Assembly (NCBI RefSeq): GCF_900564145.1
Contig: NZ_UOOB01000001.1
Location: 3,040,754 to 3,104,753, forward strand
Source of the DNA: Comamonas sp. lk
Lineage (GTDB): Bacteria; Pseudomonadota; Gammaproteobacteria; Burkholderiales; Burkholderiaceae_C
DNA length: 64,000 nt
Direction: 5' to 3'
In this document: piece by piece, positions 19,084-26,923 of the stretch
How the letters are laid out: every line of letters starts with the position of its first letter
How positions within the stretch are numbered: the first letter of the stretch is position 1
Made by a program: the position numbers and the translations under genes
The notes under the pieces: generated by a model
Told to the model about the DNA's origin: nothing
Seen by the model: only the letters and a program-made list of their open reading frames with translations
Database searches by the model: none

Positions 19084-19149
19084 GTCCCGTTATTTGCGTT
19101 TTGTGCGATGTGCGGGGCAATCCGTATTCAAAAACGCATTTTTCGGGAC
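19084..19149. promoter_or_regulatory. Nested inverted repeat, probable IclR-regulator operator
   Basis: In the 256 bp between the divergent dehydrogenase and IclR genes two nested inverted repeats share one centre. GTCCCG at 19084-19089 pairs with CGGGAC at 19144-19149. TTTGCGTTTTG at 19093-19103 pairs, with one mismatch-type difference, with CAAAAACGCA at 19129-19138. The arrangement suggests two operator halves bound by a tetramer. Confidence 0.45.
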
Positions 19150-19247
19150 AAGATCGCCCCATCCCTGTCATGCATTGCATGCAGCTACGTGCCCAAACGC
19201 AGCACGCCCCATCGCAGGCCATCAGTGCGCCCCCACGGTGAAGTTTC

Positions 19248-20072
19248 ATGACATCGACCCAATCCAATGCCGCAGCCATACGCGCCTTTCGCATCGTGGA
19301 GTTGCTGGCGCAAGCGCAACAGCCGCTCACGCTCATGGACATCAGCAACCGCATGGACTTGCCCAAGCAATCGGTGCACCGCCTGCTCAAGCAGCTGGAG
19401 AACGCCTGGCTGGTCAATCGTGACGGGCCGGGCAAGCACTATGTGTGCTCCAGCCGCGTGCGGCAGATGGCCATCAATATGCTGATGACCACCGGCCCGG
19501 CCGCCGCGCGGCGCGCCATCTTGCAGGAGATGGCCGACAAGGTGCAGGCCAGCTGCAATCTGGCCATCTCCAGCGGCGATGCCGTGGTGTATCTGGATCG
19601 TGTGGAGGCCAACTGGAATGCCGGCACCAAGCTCGCGCCCGGCACGCGAGTGCCATTTCACTGCACGGCCAGCGGCAAATTGCTGATGAGTTTTTTGCCC
19701 AAACAGCAGCGCGAAAGCCTGTTGAAGCGCCTGCCATTGAGGCGCTGGACCGAGCGGACGATTTCCGAGGCGGACGCGTTGCGCGCCGACCTGGAGCAAA
19801 CGCGCAAACGCCGCTTTGGCGTGAATGTGGGCGAATACCTTCCCGGCGTGGTCGCCATCGCCGTTCCGGTGATGCTCAGCGCACAACGAGCCGGAGCTGC
19901 GCTCGCCATTCAGGTCAGCGCCCAGCAGTTTTCCATTGCAGATCTGATGCAGTGGGTGCCGGAGCTGCATCGGGTCGCCGAGCGACTTGCGCAGACCTTT
20001 GATGCGCCGGACGAACTCTTGCCTCAGCCGCTGGACGCTGCAGAATCGCCGCTGGCTTTGCTGCAGCCATAA
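19248..20072 (+). CDS. IclR-family regulator of the sau-like genes
   Basis: 274 residues. The N-terminal winged helix-turn-helix (about 10-70, LMDISNRMDLPKQSVHRLLK) is followed by an IclR effector domain (about 90-260) with VVYLDRVEANWNAGTKLAPG and PFHCTASGKLLMSFLP, the usual ligand pocket segments. It is divergent from the CoA-acylating dehydrogenase operon, in the position of sauR. IclR proteins are cytoplasmic tetramers that repress or activate the adjacent catabolic genes in response to a carboxylate ligand. The ATG at 19248 gives the family-typical start with no long extension. Confidence 0.85.
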   Translation: MTSTQSNAAAIRAFRIVELLAQAQQPLTLMDISNRMDLPKQSVHRLLKQLENAWLVNRDGPGKHYVCSSRVRQMAINMLMTTGPAAARRAILQEMADKVQASCNLAISSGDAVVYLDRVEANWNAGTKLAPGTRVPFHCTASGKLLMSFLPKQQRESLLKRLPLRRWTERTISEADALRADLEQTRKRRFGVNVGEYLPGVVAIAVPVMLSAQRAGAALAIQVSAQQFSIADLMQWVPELHRVAERLAQTFDAPDELLPQPLDAAESPLALLQP

Positions 20073-20128
20073 AGGCCCGGCGGCGAGCGCCAATATCGGC
20101 AGCGCTCGCCTCTCGATGAAAAACCGGG

Positions 20129-21340
20129 CTAGACCACCCCCAGGGACCTGAGTTGCTCAAGCCGCTGCGGCGCGATTCCCAGGCGACCATAGACCTCGGC
20201 GTTGTGCTGACCAGGCTCGGGCCCGGTGGCAGGCGCCTCCAGCACCTGGCCTGCGACGCGGGGAACAATGCAAGGGCCAGGAACCGAGCCGTAGTCAGGA
20301 TCGGGCAGGCGCAGCACGGCGCCACGGGCCTGGAAGTGCGGGTCTTGCAAAATGTCCACGATGGAGTTGGTCTTGCTGAACGGAATCTGGGCCGCCTCCA
20401 GCGCCTGCACCACGTCCACCATGTCGTGCTCGCCGAACCAGTCGGCAATGATCTTGTCCAGTATCGCCAGGTGCTTGACCCGGGCCGGGTTGGTGCTGAA
20501 TCGCGAATCACTGGCCAGATGCGGCTGGCTCATGGCCTCGCACAGCCGGGCAAAAATGGGGTTGGACGAGGCCACCAGCGACAGGCTGCGGCCATCGCGT
20601 GTGCGGTACATATTCGACGGCGCCGTATAGCTGGCGCAGTTGCCCTCGGGCCCGCGCACATAGTCCAACTGCTCGTACTCCACGGCCAGCGGGTCCAGCA
20701 GCCTGAACAAGGCCTCGGTGGCAGACAGGTCCACTTCCGTGCCCGCTAAGCGCGGGTCGCCACGCAGCCGGGCCACCTCCATGGCCACGGAGAAAGCACA
20801 AAACAGACCTGCCACATAGTCGCCTATGGGGTAGTTGCTGTGCAGCGGAGTGCTGCCTTTCTCACCGGTCAGATTGGTAAAGCCACTCATGGCCTCAAAG
20901 ATGCGGGCATATCCCGGCCGCTGGGAGTAAGGGCCCGTCTGGCCGAAGCCCGTAAGCCGCACCACGATCAGCCTGGGGTTCTGAGCGTGCAGCGTCTCGA
21001 TATCCAGGCCCCATTTGTCCAGCGTGCCCGTGCGAAAGTTCTCTATCAGCACGTCAAAGCCGGCAATCAGTTCCAGAAAAATCTCCCGCCCCTCCGGCTT
21101 GCGCACATCCAGGGTGATGCCTTTCTTGCCCCGGTTGGCCACTTTCCACCACAGCGGCGAGCCGTCCTTGACCGGCTGCAGGCCGCGCAAAGCATCGCTG
21201 CCATCGGGCAGCTCCAGCTTGACGACCTCTGCACCGTGATCTGCACACAGGGTGGCGCCCACCGGCGCGGCAAGCACGGTGGCCATGTCCAGAATGCGCA
21301 CTCCCTGCAGAGCGCCTTTGGAGTTTTGCGTAGTTGTCAT
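20129..21340 (-). CDS. Class III (CaiB/BaiF) CoA-transferase
   Basis: 403 residues, the usual length of the family. The N-terminal segment GVRILDMATVLAAPVGATLCADHGAEVVKLE contains the CoA-binding part. VANRGKKGITLDVRKPEGRE is the typical loop before the catalytic region, and DVLIENFRTGTLDKWGLD carries the conserved ENFR. These enzymes move CoA between carboxylates. The gene is divergent from an IclR-Bug-acyl-CoA dehydrogenase group, with an IclR-like operator between them. I infer that it activates the acid imported through the Bug receptor; the acid itself cannot be named. Confidence 0.88.
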   Translation of the reverse strand: MTTTQNSKGALQGVRILDMATVLAAPVGATLCADHGAEVVKLELPDGSDALRGLQPVKDGSPLWWKVANRGKKGITLDVRKPEGREIFLELIAGFDVLIENFRTGTLDKWGLDIETLHAQNPRLIVVRLTGFGQTGPYSQRPGYARIFEAMSGFTNLTGEKGSTPLHSNYPIGDYVAGLFCAFSVAMEVARLRGDPRLAGTEVDLSATEALFRLLDPLAVEYEQLDYVRGPEGNCASYTAPSNMYRTRDGRSLSLVASSNPIFARLCEAMSQPHLASDSRFSTNPARVKHLAILDKIIADWFGEHDMVDVVQALEAAQIPFSKTNSIVDILQDPHFQARGAVLRLPDPDYGSVPGPCIVPRVAGQVLEAPATGPEPGQHNAEVYGRLGIAPQRLEQLRSLGVV

Positions 21341-21403
21341 TGGAGGCTTTGTGATCTGGATGAAGTCACCAGTATCCAGAGCCCGCCGGCAAGGAACAAT
21401 GCT

Positions 21404-21422
21404 TGTTTCGATATGCGAAACA
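21404..21422. promoter_or_regulatory. IclR-type palindromic operator
   Basis: TGTTTCG at 21404-21410, a 5-base ATATG centre, and CGAAACA at 21416-21422 form a perfect dyad. It lies between the divergent CoA-transferase (start 21340) and IclR gene (start 21455). The TTTCG-N5-CGAAA form is like known IclR-family sites. The position suits control of both transcripts. Confidence 0.6.
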
Positions 21423-21454
21423 CTTCATTGACGGCAAAACGCAGGTGACCAACC

Positions 21455-22300
21455 ATGACCGCAGATTCATCCAAGCAGCGCAAAGTGTCCTCCATCACTC
21501 TTCCAGGGCTTATCAACCCCCACGATCTGGCTTTAGACCGCCAATTCGCCATGACCTTGGCCCGCGGCCTGGAAGTCCTGCGCGCCTTCACCGCCACCCA
21601 CCCGGTGCTGAGCAATCGCGAGATTGCCGACCGCACCGGCCTGCCCAAGCCTACGGTGTCCCGCCTGAGCTACACCCTGGGGCTGCTGGGCTATATGTCC
21701 AAGGACGCGGACACCCAAAAATACCGCCTGGCCTCGGGCGTGCTGACCCTCGCTCATCCGTTGCTGGCCGGCATGAAGACCCGGCAACTGGCCAAGCCGC
21801 TCATGGCCCATATCGCCAGGCAGACGGGCTGCACGGTCAACCTGGGCTTGCGGGATCGCACCGACATCGTCTATGTGGATTCGGTACGTGCAGATGGCCG
21901 CAACGAGTATCTGCCCGATATCGGTTCCACCTATCCGCTGCTGGTCAGCTCCATGGGCCATGTGCTGATCCATGGCCTGCCGCGCGCCCAGAAAGTGGCG
22001 CTGCTGAACTACCTGAAAGTGCAAGACAGCGAGCTGTTTGCCCAATACAGCCAGGGCCTGGATGAGGACGAAAAGCGTTTTTCCGAGCAAGGCTACTGCC
22101 TCTCTTCAGGCGCCTGGGACCGTGAGCTGTATGCGATTGCCGTGCCACTGAAAGGCGCACCGGGCGAGCCGCCTCTGTCAATGAACGGCACGCTTTACGC
22201 CCACAAGAATGCCAAGCAAAAGCTCGTCAGCGAGGTTTTGCCTTTGCTCAAGCAAACCGTTCACGAGATCGAAACCTCATACGGACTGCACCCTGGTTAG
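21455..22300 (+). CDS. IclR-family transcriptional regulator
   Basis: 281 residues. A 30-residue N-terminal extension precedes the winged helix-turn-helix (about 32-90, LSNREIADRTGLPKPTVSRL). The C-terminal effector-binding domain includes DIVYVDSVRADGRNEYLPD and GSTYPLLVSSMGHVLIHGLP. It is followed by the Bug gene after 30 bp in the same direction and is divergent from the CoA-transferase. It probably controls this small catabolic cluster from the palindrome at 21404-21422. Confidence 0.9.
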   Translation: MTADSSKQRKVSSITLPGLINPHDLALDRQFAMTLARGLEVLRAFTATHPVLSNREIADRTGLPKPTVSRLSYTLGLLGYMSKDADTQKYRLASGVLTLAHPLLAGMKTRQLAKPLMAHIARQTGCTVNLGLRDRTDIVYVDSVRADGRNEYLPDIGSTYPLLVSSMGHVLIHGLPRAQKVALLNYLKVQDSELFAQYSQGLDEDEKRFSEQGYCLSSGAWDRELYAIAVPLKGAPGEPPLSMNGTLYAHKNAKQKLVSEVLPLLKQTVHEIETSYGLHPG

Positions 22301-22330
22301 CGAGATGAAAACCACCCAAGGAGACAAGAC

Positions 22331-23323
22331 ATGAACGAATCGAGAAGGTCCATGGTCGGCATTGCCGCAGCGCTGGTCGCTGGCAGCGCCCTCAAGCCAC
22401 TGGGGGCGTGGGCCCAGGGCGCATATCCGACAAAGGCGATTCGCATCATCGTGCCCTACCCCGCAGGTGGCGTGGTGGACTCCATTGCCCGGGTGGTGGG
22501 CGAGCGCATGGGAAGGCAGTACGGCCAGCCCGTGGTGATCGAGAACCGCACAGGCGCTGGCGGCGCCATAGGCACGGACTTTGTAGCCAAGTCTCCCGCT
22601 GATGGATACACGCTGCTGATGGTGTCGCCCTCGCATGCGGTGATGCCGTTTTTCCAGAAAAACACCGCCTGGGATCCCGTCAGAGATTTCAAGGGCATTG
22701 CCGGCTTTGGCGCCATTCCCAATGTGATCGTGGTGCACCCCAGCGTGAAGGCCAAAACCATGCAGGAGTTCATCCGCCTGGCCAAGAAGGATGCCGGCAG
22801 CATCACCTATGCCAGCTCGGGCCTGGGCACCTCCTCGCACCTGACGGGCGAGCTTTTGAACCAGATGGCCCATATCCAGCTCACGCATGTGCCTTACAAA
22901 GGTCAGCCCGAGGCCATGACGGATCTGCTTTCGGGCCGCGTCGACATGATGCCCATGTCCACCTCGCTGGCGCTGCCGCATATCAAGGCGGGAAAGCTGC
23001 GAGCGCTGGCCGTCACGACCGACTACCGCTCCTCCGCCCTGCCCGATGTGCCCACGGTGGCCGAGGCGGCAGGCCTGCCCGGCTTTCAGGTCGGTACCTG
23101 GCTGGCTTTGCTGGCGCCGGCCAAAGTGCCTCCGGCCATTGTCAACAAGCTGTCTGCGGATGTGGCTTCCGCCCTCAAGCAGGCCGAAGTTCAGAGCAAG
23201 TTCAAAGACCTGGCCCTGGAAGGCGCGCCCCAGTCGGGAGCCGCCTTTGATGAATTCCTCAAACAGGAAGTCTCGGTATGGACCGAGGTCATCAAACGCG
23301 CCGGCATTCAGGCCAATAGCTAA
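22331..23323 (+). CDS. Bug-family (TctC-type) periplasmic solute-binding protein
   Basis: 330 residues with an N-terminal signal sequence ending near AWA (about residue 27). The family start is YPTKAIRIIVPYPAGGVVDS; further hallmarks are NRTGAGGAIGTDFVAKSPAD, THVPYKGQPEAMTDLLSG and PAKVPPAIVNKL. Bug proteins bind carboxylates or amides in the periplasm for tripartite tricarboxylate (TTT) transporters; no TctA/TctB gene is adjacent, as is common for these orphans. AAGGAGACAAGAC precedes the ATG. It sits between the IclR and acyl-CoA dehydrogenase genes and probably delivers their substrate. Confidence 0.92.
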   Translation: MNESRRSMVGIAAALVAGSALKPLGAWAQGAYPTKAIRIIVPYPAGGVVDSIARVVGERMGRQYGQPVVIENRTGAGGAIGTDFVAKSPADGYTLLMVSPSHAVMPFFQKNTAWDPVRDFKGIAGFGAIPNVIVVHPSVKAKTMQEFIRLAKKDAGSITYASSGLGTSSHLTGELLNQMAHIQLTHVPYKGQPEAMTDLLSGRVDMMPMSTSLALPHIKAGKLRALAVTTDYRSSALPDVPTVAEAAGLPGFQVGTWLALLAPAKVPPAIVNKLSADVASALKQAEVQSKFKDLALEGAPQSGAAFDEFLKQEVSVWTEVIKRAGIQANS

Positions 23324-23346
23324 AAAACCATGGATAGGAGCACAAG

Positions 23347-24579
23347 ATGAATCAGACAAACACGGTGAGCCGGCTTTTTGGCGAGCATTTTCTGCACGAT
23401 TTGAACCCGCAGGAATTGCAGATGCTGGACAAGGTGCGTGGCCTGGTGGTCAGCCATATCGGGCCCAACGCCCACAAGGTGGCACAGAAGGACGAATTTG
23501 CCTGGGACACTTTCCGGCTGCTCGCCGATGAGGGCGTGATAGGCAGCGCCTTTCCCGTGGAGTACGGCGGCACCGATGCCCGCCAGGTGCTGCGCATACG
23601 CATCATCGAGGAGCTGGGACGCGTCTGCAGCGCCTCGGCTTCGCTGATCACGGGGGCGGATCTGTCATGCCGGGCCATCGTCGCGGGGGCCAGCCCCGGC
23701 ATGAAGGATCAGTTGCTGCCGGGCCTGCGCTCGGGCCAGTTGCAGGCCGCCTTTGCACTTACCGAACCCGAGGCCGGCTCGGACGTGCGCGGCTTGAAGA
23801 CCCTGATTCGCCAGGAAGGCGAGCACTTTGTCGTCAACGGCAGCAAGAAATTCATCACCCGCGGCACCACGGCGGACTGGTTCATGGTCGTGGGTCGCCT
23901 GGAGACGGATAGCTCGCGCTTTGTCGCGGTGCTGGTGCCCCGGGATGCCCCAGGCTTTGCCATCAGCCCCGAGGTAGACAAGATGGGCTGGTATGGCGTG
24001 CCCATCTCTTCTCTGGAGTTCGAGAACGTTCGCGTGCCCGCCGCCAATCTGCTTGGCAAGATTGGCGACGGCTTCGAGCTGGCCCAGGATGCGCTGCTGC
24101 GTGCTCGCATGGGCCATGCGGCCATGGCCCTGGGCCGCGCCATCGGTGCGGTGGAAATTGCCGCCACCTATATGAACGACCGCACGCTGTTTGGCAAGAC
24201 GCTGGGAGCCCACCAGGGCGCGCAGTGGATGCTCTCGGACATGGTGTCGCAGATCGAAGCCGCCCGCGCCTTGCTGACCATAACGGCCCAGAAGTACGAC
24301 CGCGGCGATGGCGATGTGTCCATCTATGCCTCCATGGCCAAGCAGCAGGCCACCGACCTGTGCATGAAAGTGGTGACGGATGCCTTGCAGCTCACCGGCG
24401 GCCGAGGCTATATGAAAGACTTCCCCCTGGAGCGCTTCTTCCGGGACGCCAAGCTCAATCAGATCGGCGAAGGCTCCAGCGAAGTCCACAAGACCGTCAT
24501 CGGCCGCGACGTGGTGCGCCGCAGCAGCAGCGCACAGCGCAACCCCAGCTTGCGTGAAGGTTCGCTGGTCGACTACTAA
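23347..24579 (+). CDS. Acyl-CoA dehydrogenase
   Basis: 410 residues. The FAD/substrate signatures are present: AFALTEPEAGSDVRGLKT (about 130-148), FVVNGSKKFITRGTTADWF, and in the C-terminal part LQLTGGRGYMKDFPLERFFR. The Glu of IGEGSSEVHK (about 378) matches the position of the catalytic base in MCAD-like enzymes. It would introduce an alpha-beta double bond into the CoA thioester made by the divergent CoA-transferase. GGAGCACAAG precedes the ATG, and the gap to the Bug gene is 23 bp, so they form one transcript. Chain length and branching specificity cannot be read from the sequence. Confidence 0.9.
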   Translation: MNQTNTVSRLFGEHFLHDLNPQELQMLDKVRGLVVSHIGPNAHKVAQKDEFAWDTFRLLADEGVIGSAFPVEYGGTDARQVLRIRIIEELGRVCSASASLITGADLSCRAIVAGASPGMKDQLLPGLRSGQLQAAFALTEPEAGSDVRGLKTLIRQEGEHFVVNGSKKFITRGTTADWFMVVGRLETDSSRFVAVLVPRDAPGFAISPEVDKMGWYGVPISSLEFENVRVPAANLLGKIGDGFELAQDALLRARMGHAAMALGRAIGAVEIAATYMNDRTLFGKTLGAHQGAQWMLSDMVSQIEAARALLTITAQKYDRGDGDVSIYASMAKQQATDLCMKVVTDALQLTGGRGYMKDFPLERFFRDAKLNQIGEGSSEVHKTVIGRDVVRRSSSAQRNPSLREGSLVDY

Positions 24580-24686
24580 GCGCCATTCGAGTGGACAAGG
24601 CCGCTGAATCGCACCGCGTTCGGCTGCTGTTTCATGGCGATTTTGTATGCATGATGGAGGCCTGAACACTTTCAACGCCTTCAACT

Positions 24687-25211
24687 ATGCTGATCCGCAC
24701 CGAAACCGCGCAAGACATAGAGGCCATCGAGCAGCTGATTCTTGCCGCATTTGACAACCATCCTCACCACGCTCCGGGCCAGGGAACGACCGAGCACCAC
24801 ATCGTCAACCGTCTGCGCAGCGAACAGGCGCTGGCCCTGTCACTGGTAGCCGAAGAGGATGGGCAAATCATCGGCCATGTGGCCTTTTCACCCGTGCAGA
24901 TCAACGGCCAGGCCAGCAGCTGGCTGTGCATGGCACCGGTATCCGTTGCACCTGAGCGCCAAAGCCAGGGCACTGGCAGCCAGCTGATTCGCCAGGCACT
25001 GCAAACCCTGCGGCAGCGAAATTCAAATCACCCGAACCGCGTCAGCGGCGTGGTGGTGCTGGGCGAGCCGGCTTACTACGGGCGCTTTGGCTTTCATGTG
25101 AAGCATGGTTTTACCGTTCCCGGCGTGCCGCCCGCGTATTTTCAGGCCCTGGCTTTTGTGGCCGATGCCCCCATGCAAGGTGAAATCGGTTTTCATCCAG
25201 CTTTTGAATAA
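24687..25211 (+). CDS. GNAT-family N-acetyltransferase
   Basis: 174 residues with the GNAT fold. Motif A, the acetyl-CoA pyrophosphate loop, is VAPERQSQGTGSQLIRQAL (about residues 89-107), preceded by the strand SSWLCMAPVSV. The later segment GEPAYYGRFGFHVKHGF resembles the YhbS group of small-molecule or protein acetyltransferases. It is monocistronic: 107 bp separate it from the dehydrogenase, and an intergenic repeat follows. The substrate is unknown. Confidence 0.88.
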   Translation: MLIRTETAQDIEAIEQLILAAFDNHPHHAPGQGTTEHHIVNRLRSEQALALSLVAEEDGQIIGHVAFSPVQINGQASSWLCMAPVSVAPERQSQGTGSQLIRQALQTLRQRNSNHPNRVSGVVVLGEPAYYGRFGFHVKHGFTVPGVPPAYFQALAFVADAPMQGEIGFHPAFE

Positions 25212-25220
25212 AAACAGGCT

Positions 25221-25262
25221 ATAGCCCAATCATTAAAAGCGCATATAGCTACTATTAACATA
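25221..25262. repeat. Degenerate copy of the AGCGCTT-type intergenic repeat
   Basis: The segment carries GGCTATAGCC, then AAAAGCGC and TATAGCTACTA, the same modules as the repeats near 14300 and 45330 but with the left arm eroded. It lies just after the acetyltransferase stop. It has no long stem left. Confidence 0.4.
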
Positions 25263-25444
25263 GCAGAATGCAGCAGATGGCCCAGAGCGTGACTCTGGCC
25301 TAACGTGCGCACCCTATCTCAAACCAGACACTCATGGGAAGTGTGGGTTCCTGCCGGAACACAAAGTCTGCTTTCATAGGCGTCGAACTGGTGCAGTCGA
25401 TCCATTTCAGCCAGTCAGTGCGAGTATCACCTGACGCATGAAAC

Positions 25445-25963
25445 CTATGCCTTGGCACACTTGATGACCGTATCCAGCGTGCGAGTGGTGATGTCCTTCC
25501 CGAATGAGCGTTCAAGCAGGCGCATGAACACGGGGCCTTTCTTCGGATCAGGCACGTAGGCGCTAAAGGCCTCCGTGGCATTGGCCTTGACAATGCTTGC
25601 GCCGTCGCGCTCTATGGGCAGCTTCAAGTCTGGCGACACCGGGCTGCGGAGAAAGGTGATGACCCGCTTGGCCGAAGGAGCCAGGCTGAACTCGGCGAAG
25701 GGGTCAGAGTCGATGAGCTCCTGTAGATAGCAGGCCGGACGGACGAAGGTGTCGAAGCTGCGGCCCAGCTCAGCTTGCATCGCATGCTCGGCGCGTCGCT
25801 CCAAGCTAGACAGTGAGGACGATTGCGCGTTGAACACGACGTTCCCGCTGGAGAGCAAAGTCTTCACTTCAAGGAAACCCGCCGCCTCGAAGCAGCGCTT
25901 AAGTTCGGTCATCCGGGCGTTCATCGGGCTGACGCCGCGAAGAAAGGCAACGTATCGCGACAT
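25445..25963 (-). CDS. DUF1697 family protein
   Basis: 172 residues matching the DUF1697 family from the first residues: MSRYVAFLRGVSPMNARMTE, then LKRCFEAAGFLEVKTLLSSGNVVF, the standard N-terminal half. The C-terminal half has FMRLLERSFGKDITTRTLDT. Proteins of this family are small, cytoplasmic and of unknown function. It is a single gene, convergent with the acetyltransferase. About 140 bp downstream (25300-25444) hold no supported gene. Confidence 0.88.
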   Translation of the reverse strand: MSRYVAFLRGVSPMNARMTELKRCFEAAGFLEVKTLLSSGNVVFNAQSSSLSSLERRAEHAMQAELGRSFDTFVRPACYLQELIDSDPFAEFSLAPSAKRVITFLRSPVSPDLKLPIERDGASIVKANATEAFSAYVPDPKKGPVFMRLLERSFGKDITTRTLDTVIKCAKA

Positions 25964-26275
25964 GGTTCTCTCGTAATAGATGGCAAATCGCCAAGCATAT
26001 TTGGGTGCACAGCAAATGCAGGGGGCGTTCTCCCGCGCTGCCTGGTCAATGATAGAGGAGCCTTGGCCAGGGCTTCAGCGCACCGCGCCGTTGAGACCAG
26101 ATGCATGCGGGAAGTCGCGGGCGCCCGCTTCTGGCGGCTCTGCCGCTGCCGCCCCAGTGCAGCCATCCAAAGGTCTATAAGACTCTGGTCGATTCACCCT
26201 GCTTATCGGCGCAAACTCTCAGGCATAAAAAAACGCCCTCAAGCGTGGGGCGTTTTTTTAGGGTGTGTGGCTACA
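25964..26275. other. Intergenic region between DUF1697 and the RNA-binding protein gene
   Basis: 312 bp without a supported gene. It holds the terminator of the RNA-binding protein gene at its right end. At 26184-26196 it also has a 13-base match, TCTGGTCGATTCA, to the left terminus of the IS3 element. Nothing else was recognised. Confidence 0.5.
26227..26259. terminator. Rho-independent terminator of the RRM gene (bidirectional)
   Basis: AAAAAAACGCCC at 26227-26238 pairs with GGGCGTTTTTTT at 26248-26259 around a 9-base loop. This gives a GC stem with an A run on one side and a U run on the other. It lies 17 bp past the stop of the RNA-binding protein gene. Confidence 0.92.
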
Positions 26276-26623
26276 TCAGTAGCCGGATCCACCACCATAG
26301 CCATCGTTGCCATAGCCAACATTGGGTCGAGAGCTGGCGCGGAATTCGCGGTTGCCACCGGATCCACGTCCTTCTTCGCGAGGTTTCGCGAGGTTGACGA
26401 CGATAGAACGTCCATCAACGGACATTCCATTCAGCGCAGCAATAGCAGCTTGAGAAGCGTCTGCCGTTGCCATTTCTACAAACGCAAAGCCTTTAGAACG
26501 TCCGCTTTCGCGGTCCATCATGACTTTGGCTGAAGTAACGCTGCCGAATTCAGCAAAGTTGCTTTTCAGGCTAGCATCGGTCACGGAGTAAGGCAGGTTG
26601 CCAACGTAGATTTTGGTGCTCAT
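26276..26623 (-). CDS. Small RRM-type RNA-binding protein, glycine-rich tail
   Basis: 115 residues. One RNA-recognition motif covers residues 3-80 with RNP2 (IYVGNL) and RNP1 (SKGFAFVEM). It is followed by a short Gly/Asn/Ser/Arg-rich tail ending GYGGGSGY. Proteins of this type in proteobacteria and cyanobacteria are often induced by cold and act as RNA chaperones. AAGGAGCC lies just upstream of the ATG on the coding strand. A small hairpin (GCGTCA/TGACGC at about 26645-26665) lies in the leader. A consensus -10 box 0.5 kb upstream and a strong terminator suggest high expression. Confidence 0.93.
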   Translation of the reverse strand: MSTKIYVGNLPYSVTDASLKSNFAEFGSVTSAKVMMDRESGRSKGFAFVEMATADASQAAIAALNGMSVDGRSIVVNLAKPREEGRGSGGNREFRASSRPNVGYGNDGYGGGSGY

Positions 26624-26734
26624 GGAAGGAGCCTTTTTATGAATGACGCGTCAAAAACTGACGCATCGTTTGACGATGGCTGTGGGGAGTGGGAGTCCGT
26701 AGCAACCGGATGAAATTGAGCGTTTGTTAAAAGC

Positions 26735-26923
26735 TCAGGACGTCTGCAGCCAGCCTTGAGTCACAGCATAGATTTTTGCTGCTTCGGTCGAGGCAAATGT
26801 TTTGTCAAAGCGAAAAACACGGCAGTAGCTGCTGTTTTGCTTTGTGCGCTGAAGTGCAAAGGAAGCTTGAAAGCGACCGCAATGGGTCTTATGGGATGAG
26901 GGCGTAACGAAGTACTTGCCCAT
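26735..26923 (-). CDS. Small hypothetical protein upstream of the RRM gene
   Basis: 62 residues, with Phe/Lys/Ser-rich, mildly basic composition (SYCRVFRFDKTFASTEAAKI) and a folded-domain look rather than low complexity. I do not recognise the family. It lies between a strong promoter (27120-27148) and the RRM gene, in the same direction with a 111-bp gap, so both could be on one transcript. It lacks a convincing Shine-Dalgarno sequence, which leaves doubt that it is translated. It could also be part of a long leader. Confidence 0.5.
   Translation of the reverse strand: MGKYFVTPSSHKTHCGRFQASFALQRTKQNSSYCRVFRFDKTFASTEAAKIYAVTQGWLQTS

Noticed and set aside
25300..25444. Possible gene remnant downstream of DUF1697
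   Set aside because: The translation (about 45 residues outside DUF1697) has some ordinary composition but no recognisable motif, start or stop context.
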